A program made the position numbers and the translations under genes. Below, piece by piece: positions 59,487 through 64,000 of a stretch of 64,000 nt of DNA. Below the pieces are notes generated by a model. It was not told the origin of the DNA. It made no database searches and saw only the letters and a program-made list of their open reading frames with translations. The DNA is taken from positions 1 to 64,000 of the forward strand of contig JABCYZ010000027.1 of assembly GCA_013289955.1 (NCBI GenBank), given 5' to 3'. The stretch comes from Acidobacteriota bacterium (lineage in GTDB: Bacteria > Acidobacteriota > Terriglobia > Acidiferrales > UBA7541). Each line of letters starts with the position of its first letter. The stretch's first letter is position 1.

Positions 59487-62400
59487 CTATTGCCAGACCG
59501 GTCCGCCGTCGGTGATCGTCATACTCTGAACTGTGGTGGCCAGGGCATTTGTCGAGCCAGCGACCTTTATGGTCCCGCCCGACGACACGATTCCCTTGTT
59601 AATTACAAGGCTATCGTTCGCATCAAGAGTGATAGTGAACGTCCCGCTCGACGGATTCCCTGGACTCGAATCGACAACTCCCGGAGTCAATGCGCTGAAA
59701 CCAGACGCATCTCCAAGCTGGATCGTGTAGAGATTGTAGCTGACCACGTTGCCGGGATTTGGGTTGTTCGCCTCAATCCGATATTGCCAATTGGCTGCAT
59801 TGGCACTGCTCGCATTCTCAGTGACGACAGCGATGGTCGGAGCGGCTGGAATCAAAGCCGTATAGAGCGCTTCTTGCGTGCCATCAATGCAGGCGATGGT
59901 TGCGGACGACACCCTAGGAGTCGTTTCGCAGTGGCTCACAAACGTCGTGCTTCGCGTAGCCACATCGGTCTGTAGACGATCGACGATAACAAGCGTGTTG
60001 ATGCCACGCAGATAATAGTACTCACGGACCACAGAGACCACGTAAGGGTTCTCTCGCTCCGGGTGCCCAGAATCGCAGGCATTGTTCTTATACGTCAGCG
60101 TTAGATCAGTGACGGCGAAAGAATAATTAGGTTGCGTCTCCAGCCGCTTGACGATTCCGGGGCCGTCAGAGCAGCCCCCGAATACGTTGATTGACGCCTG
60201 TCCGCCCAGGAGCGGAATGTTGTGCGCGAATCCTGTCGCGGCGTCAGCGGTTCCGACTCCGTTGTATCCTGCAACCGTTTCCGAATACGCCATCGTTTCT
60301 CGAATAATAGGGACACCCTTGCGGAAGGCTTGAAAGGTTCCTGCATCTTGGTGCGAGTGACCGCCGCCCCAAGGCACCGACAGAACGTTGTCTCCGTTGT
60401 AGAGGCCCATCTGCCACAGCATTGACGTTCCAGAAGCCGCCCAATCGCTGCGGGAATACATGTACTGAGCCCCAGACGAGTAATAATCCAATGGCATGGT
60501 CGAGTATGCTTGCGATGAACCACCAGGGTCGACTGATTTATGGATAGGACCGATGGCGGGATTTACAGTAGAAATCCATTGGCGGGCCAGTTTGCCAACA
60601 GCAGTGCCGGGAAACTCATTCGCAGCCGCTTGCATGAAATCGCCGTAATACTGACTCGATGCTCCGCATCCGCCGTGCCCATCGGGTCCGTTGTGGCTCT
60701 GATAGCCGCAACCCGCGCCCGCTTGCCAGTTCTCATCATCCCCCCAAGTGAACATGTCCCACATGGCGCGGCTGGTAGTTGTCGTCGGCATCGTGTTGTA
60801 GATTGTCTGGAACACACCGGACTTGAAAGCGGTTGTCTCGATCCACATGTCGCGCCCTAGAAGCACTGACGAAGCCAGTGGAAGTGCGTAATAGTTCAGA
60901 GAATATCGCCCGTACTCCCCGCCACCTTCTTGACTGTGCAGCGCGTAGCCATGGCTTCCGTTTTTCCCGGTTCCAGATGGGGAAACGAAATTTAGCAAAT
61001 CGGGCCACCGGCTATTCACTCCATAGTTCACGTTCGTGGCGGCATTGGGGTTGTTGCCATACGTGGCGACCCCGAAGTCGAAATCATTGCGAAATTGACC
61101 AGCGAAATAGTTGTTCGCAGGCATCCCGACGTTACCCCAAGTCTGGGTCACGTTGTCCTGATTCGATTGCCAAGTGTTCCAGTTGTTGGTAAGCGTCGTT
61201 ACCTGCGAGGATGTGAGGCACTGTGCCCTGCCACAGCCAGGAGCAAGCCAGTCGAGGACCAGCATGATCCACTCCCCGTTCCTTCGCATGTTATCGTCGC
61301 CCGCTCCTGCTCCATTTGTGCCGGAGGGGCCAAGCGCCAATGCGTCCGTGATCACCTGACTACACGCTCCCATCGCTACCGCCCCACTCATCGTGAAGCA
61401 GGTAAACGCCATGTCGTAATCGTCAAGCGGCCGCGCCGATGCCGTATTCAGTCCCGCGTAGCCCGTGCTCGCTACCCATGATTGTGCCGTCGTGACTCTT
61501 CCCGCATTCCAGAATAACCTCGGATGGCCATTAGGAATATTGAGCCCGTCGATCGTGTTTGTAGCAGACGGCGAGAAGATCACGATAGACGCGGAAGCCG
61601 TCTTGGACGAATCCGCCGCACTCGTCGCTATGACGGTGACAGTAGCTGGTGAGGGAACCGCCGAAGGGGCTGTGTAGAGCCCAGTACTACTAATTGTTCC
61701 GCAACCCGTACCGCTGCACCCGGCCCCTTGGACTGTCCATGTCACAGCGGTATTCGAGGTTCCCCCAACCGACGAACTTAATTGTTGAGTTGCCCCGGTC
61801 GCAACTGAGGTGCTGGCTGGCGTCACACTGACGACAACCACGGGCATGATGGTTACGTTTGCTGATGCCCTTGTGCTCGAATTCGCCATGCTGGTGGCAA
61901 CCACATTGACGTTTGCTGGTGAAGGAGCCACGACTGGGGCCTGATAGACAGCCGAAGACGCGCTGGTTGCGAGCGTCCCGCAGGCGGCGCCGCTGCAGCC
62001 CGCGCCGGTCAGACTCCACTCCACCGCCGTATCCTTTGTGCCTGTCACGGTGGCAGTAAAAGAATCGGTGCTGTTGGTAGGCACCGTGGCGCTCGCCGGG
62101 CTAATACTCAGCAAAACCGCCGTCGCCGCGACGATGGCAATACTTGCCGAAGCTGATTTGGTTGGGTCCGCCACGCTGGTCGCGATGACTTTGACAGTCG
62201 CAGGCGAGGGCACACTGGCTGGTGAGGTGTAAAGCCCTCCCTCCGAAATGGTACCACACGCTGCGCCGCTGCATCCCGAGCCACTCACAGTCCAGTTCAC
62301 TGCCGCGTTCGAACTACCAGTTACCGTTGGCGCAAACTGTTGCGTGCTTCCTAATGCCACTGTCGCGCTGCTCGGGCTCACCTGCACCGCAACGCCAGCC

Positions 62401-62810
62401 GCGACGGCAACATTAAGAGTAGCGGCGTTGCTGGTCACGCTGCCCGCGCTGTTGCTGACAACTACCACGAACAACGTACGATTGTCGGCATCTGTCGTAG
62501 GAGGAGTCGTATATTTAGAAGAAGTCGCGCCAATTACCGCGGTTCCGTTCTTTAGCCACTGGTAGCTGAACGGGGCCGTACCCGTCACTGCCACAGAGAA
62601 ACTCGCAATTTGCCCGACCGTAACGTCTGCACTGACCGGTTGCGCTGTAATGGAAGGTGACGTGGACGAGCCATTGCCATTGGGATGGCTCGCTGGGTTG
62701 TTGGCGCTCGTCAATCCTGAACATCCCGAAAGAGAGAGGTTCCCCAATAGGGCAACCAGGAAAAGCGCTAACCATTCGTTGGTTCGTGGAGAACGACAAG
62801 CACTTAACAT
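59487..62810 (-). CDS. Ig-repeat lipoprotein with heparinase II/III- or alginate-lyase-like region
   Basis: From the ATG at 62810 the product is 1107 residues. A lipoprotein signal ends in LSLSGC (Cys30), followed by a Ser/Asn-rich linker, one Ig-like domain (about 54-136) and three bacterial Ig-like repeats (about 139-228, 230-320, 323-412), each with a GCSGxxCGT motif. From about 420 a region resembling the alginate-lyase/heparinase II/III superfamily contains HPRLFW, NGEWIMLVLDWLAP and a PWGGGHSHQDAGTF box, then a beta-sandwich end. It may cut uronate-containing polysaccharide, possibly the EPS of this locus. It points towards the EPS genes. Confidence 0.8.
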   Translation of the reverse strand: MLSACRSPRTNEWLALFLVALLGNLSLSGCSGLTSANNPASHPNGNGSSTSPSITAQPVSADVTVGQIASFSVAVTGTAPFSYQWLKNGTAVIGATSSKYTTPPTTDADNRTLFVVVVSNSAGSVTSNAATLNVAVAAGVAVQVSPSSATVALGSTQQFAPTVTGSSNAAVNWTVSGSGCSGAACGTISEGGLYTSPASVPSPATVKVIATSVADPTKSASASIAIVAATAVLLSISPASATVPTNSTDSFTATVTGTKDTAVEWSLTGAGCSGAACGTLATSASSAVYQAPVVAPSPANVNVVATSMANSSTRASANVTIMPVVVVSVTPASTSVATGATQQLSSSVGGTSNTAVTWTVQGAGCSGTGCGTISSTGLYTAPSAVPSPATVTVIATSAADSSKTASASIVIFSPSATNTIDGLNIPNGHPRLFWNAGRVTTAQSWVASTGYAGLNTASARPLDDYDMAFTCFTMSGAVAMGACSQVITDALALGPSGTNGAGAGDDNMRRNGEWIMLVLDWLAPGCGRAQCLTSSQVTTLTNNWNTWQSNQDNVTQTWGNVGMPANNYFAGQFRNDFDFGVATYGNNPNAATNVNYGVNSRWPDLLNFVSPSGTGKNGSHGYALHSQEGGGEYGRYSLNYYALPLASSVLLGRDMWIETTAFKSGVFQTIYNTMPTTTTSRAMWDMFTWGDDENWQAGAGCGYQSHNGPDGHGGCGASSQYYGDFMQAAANEFPGTAVGKLARQWISTVNPAIGPIHKSVDPGGSSQAYSTMPLDYYSSGAQYMYSRSDWAASGTSMLWQMGLYNGDNVLSVPWGGGHSHQDAGTFQAFRKGVPIIRETMAYSETVAGYNGVGTADAATGFAHNIPLLGGQASINVFGGCSDGPGIVKRLETQPNYSFAVTDLTLTYKNNACDSGHPERENPYVVSVVREYYYLRGINTLVIVDRLQTDVATRSTTFVSHCETTPRVSSATIACIDGTQEALYTALIPAAPTIAVVTENASSANAANWQYRIEANNPNPGNVVSYNLYTIQLGDASGFSALTPGVVDSSPGNPSSGTFTITLDANDSLVINKGIVSSGGTIKVAGSTNALATTVQSMTITDGGPVWQ

Positions 62811-63149
62811 TTGGCTCCGGCTTCGATTTAAGCTCCGTGCCCAAATGCAACACGCGCCCCTACCTACTCTGGATACAGGAGCGCCGCTTTGATTACATCT
62901 GCCCAACAGTCCAAAAAAGGGGAACTGCCCAAATGCTGTCCCCAGGTGTCCAATGTGTCTGTTTACAGGACTAAGGGTAGGGTTCGGGAATCGGGGCAGT
63001 GAAACTTAGCTGAAAAGGAGGCAAAACTCTCTTCAAGCTTTGGCGTAAACTTAAGTAAATACAGCGCTTACTTGGAATTCCCGTTTCGGAACTGGCCGCG
63101 GAATTCCTTCAGGCCACAAGGGTTTTTTGTCTGGATCCACAAGGCGTCT
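62811..63149. other. intergenic region between lyase-like and deacetylase genes
   Basis: This 339-bp stretch contains the hairpin at 62913-62943 and the leader of the lyase-like gene. Reading frames across it lack ribosome-binding sites and recognisable domains. I see no clear gene. Confidence 0.4.
62913..62943 (-). terminator. possible terminator of the deacetylase gene
   Basis: On the minus strand GGGGA pairs with TCCCC around a 15-nt interior, followed by TTTTTT. It lies about 205 bp after the deacetylase stop. The stem is only 5 bp, so support is weak. Confidence 0.35.
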
Positions 63150-64000
63150 TCAGAACGAACCAGCGCCAGTGATCGCTCTAAAGGCTGTTTCCAACCGGAA
63201 ACGGGCGTAGCTCAGATCAGCCACGCCATAACGTCGTATGTCGAATGGCCGAATCTCTCCCGACCGGTTCGAGCCCCCGTAAAACGAAAACGCGGCGCGA
63301 TAACCCGAATCCTTGAGTGCGCGGATGGTTTCGTCTGAGAAACAATGCTGCAGTCCGACGGGGTAGGCGAGGATATCAACACGCCGATTAAGCTCGCGTT
63401 CCAGTATCTCTCGCGAATAGCGAACTTCTTCCCGCTGTAGCTCAGGCGAAAGCTTAGTCAGGACCTCATGGCTATGGGTATGAGAGCCGAACGCCATGCC
63501 ATGCCGCTGCATGTCACGGGCTTCGTCCCAATTCAGGAAACAGCGTTCGGCCCTCGATTCGGGCCGCGGGACTTCGCATTCTCTCTCGACTTCTGCTAGA
63601 AAGCGTTCGGGATCCCTTACAGCAGGTTGCGTAAAGAGACGCAGGACTTCCCTAGTCAGACGCTTTCCTCCATCGGCAACCAGGTCAAAGTTCTTAGGTT
63701 CGGGATATTCGAGATGGATGCGCCTTTTGACACTCCGTTTGATTAGGTAGGCAATGACGTCCCACCAGGGCAGTTTCCCCGTGCCGATGAATGCGGTAGG
63801 GAGGAAAAAGACAGCCTGCACACCATGCGAGCGGAGGATCGGAAACGCCAGGGTGTAGTTATCCAGGTATCCGTCGTCGAGGGTGATAAGCACACTCGTT
63901 CTCTGAGGGGCATCGCCAGCTATTATCGCGAACACTTCTTCGAGAGTAGCCAAATGAAAACGGCGTTTGAGGTAAGCGATCTGCCATGCAAATTCTTCAG
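63150..64000 (-). CDS. NodB-type polysaccharide deacetylase (5' end outside window)
   Basis: The reading frame is open through the right window edge, and the residues encoded there (EEFAWQIAYLKRRFHLATLEEV) read as normal protein, so the true start is beyond 64000. Visible motifs: TLDDGYLDN with the catalytic Asp pair, SHTHSHEVL (metal-binding His), and a C-terminal ILAYPVG region. It removes acetyl groups from N-acetylated sugars, likely acting on EPS. The TTG at 63953 is only the first start-like codon within the window. It is upstream of the lyase-like gene on the same strand. Confidence 0.85.
   Translation of the reverse strand, partial: EEFAWQIAYLKRRFHLATLEEVFAIIAGDAPQRTSVLITLDDGYLDNYTLAFPILRSHGVQAVFFLPTAFIGTGKLPWWDVIAYLIKRSVKRRIHLEYPEPKNFDLVADGGKRLTREVLRLFTQPAVRDPERFLAEVERECEVPRPESRAERCFLNWDEARDMQRHGMAFGSHTHSHEVLTKLSPELQREEVRYSREILERELNRRVDILAYPVGLQHCFSDETIRALKDSGYRAAFSFYGGSNRSGEIRPFDIRRYGVADLSYARFRLETAFRAITGAGSF

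Noticed and set aside
61480..62400. Repeated DNA that could suggest a CRISPR or satellite array
   Set aside because: The periodicity (about 270 bp) corresponds to in-frame bacterial Ig-like domains with diverged sequence; no short identical repeats with unique spacers.

Overview
The window looks like a chromosomal segment of an Acidobacteriota bacterium, probably of the Acidobacteriia/Terriglobia type. This is inferred from gene content: an 817-residue orphan ABC permease of the acidobacterial duplicated orphan permease (ADOP) type, an exosortase/PEP-CTERM exopolysaccharide locus, DUF3500 next to a HupE-like protein, and a soil-polysaccharide CAZyme set. No rRNA or marker gene is present to prove it.

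Layout. (1) 1-14.8 kb is a mixed housekeeping region: tRNA-Ser(CGA), tadA, a GalT-like protein, a bactofilin followed by a methyltransferase-like protein, a translationally coupled DUF3500/HupE pair, small secreted or membrane proteins, two HAD-superfamily proteins (one lacking the nucleophile Asp), a membrane-anchored coiled-coil protein, DedA, a patatin-like phospholipase and an N-acyl-D-amino-acid deacylase-like amidohydrolase. (2) 14.84-17.01 kb is a small island. A 46-bp perfect direct repeat of the 5' half of tRNA-Arg(ACG) flanks about 2.1 kb carrying one membrane/coiled-coil/TPR gene. The intact tRNA is at the right end and the left copy is a 5'-half remnant that keeps a promoter-like sequence. 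A 5'-truncated vapC lies just beyond. (3) 17.5-26.7 kb is a sugar-utilisation region: galT, an L-fucose-dehydrogenase-like SDR, a rhamnose/fucose mutarotase, a GH29 alpha-L-fucosidase, a frameshifted GH27 remnant, a GH35/DUF5597 beta-galactosidase-like enzyme, a CE15-like esterase and a GDSL esterase. (4) 27.0-29.8 kb holds the ADOP permease and the 3' remnant of a TPR protein.

(5) 30.2-59.4 kb is one long plus-strand exopolysaccharide (EPS) locus. It starts with a LuxR-type regulator whose receiver lacks the phospho-acceptor Asp, a PilZ protein and a specialised NusG. Then come the export and polymerisation genes: Wza-like, outer-membrane barrel, Wzz/GumC, CpsD-like ATPase, exosortase, EpsI, a tiny PEP-CTERM protein, the priming glycosyltransferase, a Wzy/O-antigen-ligase-like protein and a Wzx flippase. 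Four glycosyltransferases, three methyltransferases, a protein of unknown function and two unusual multidomain sugar-modifying enzymes follow. One of these is an SDR / GT-B-like / NodB-deacetylase fusion preceded by an overlapping Gfo/Idh/MocA gene; the other is a Gfo/Idh/MocA-SDR fusion. (6) 59.5-64 kb, on the opposite strand, holds a large lipoprotein with bacterial Ig-like repeats and a heparinase II/III- or alginate-lyase-like catalytic region, and a NodB deacetylase that runs off the right edge.

The genes in (5) suggest a Wzx/Wzy-type EPS made on a polyprenyl carrier and coupled to exosortase-mediated sorting of a PEP-CTERM protein. The most unusual parts are the two fusion enzymes, the mini PEP-CTERM protein with a lipobox-like N-terminus, and the tRNA-half island. 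No CRISPR array, transposase or integrase was seen.
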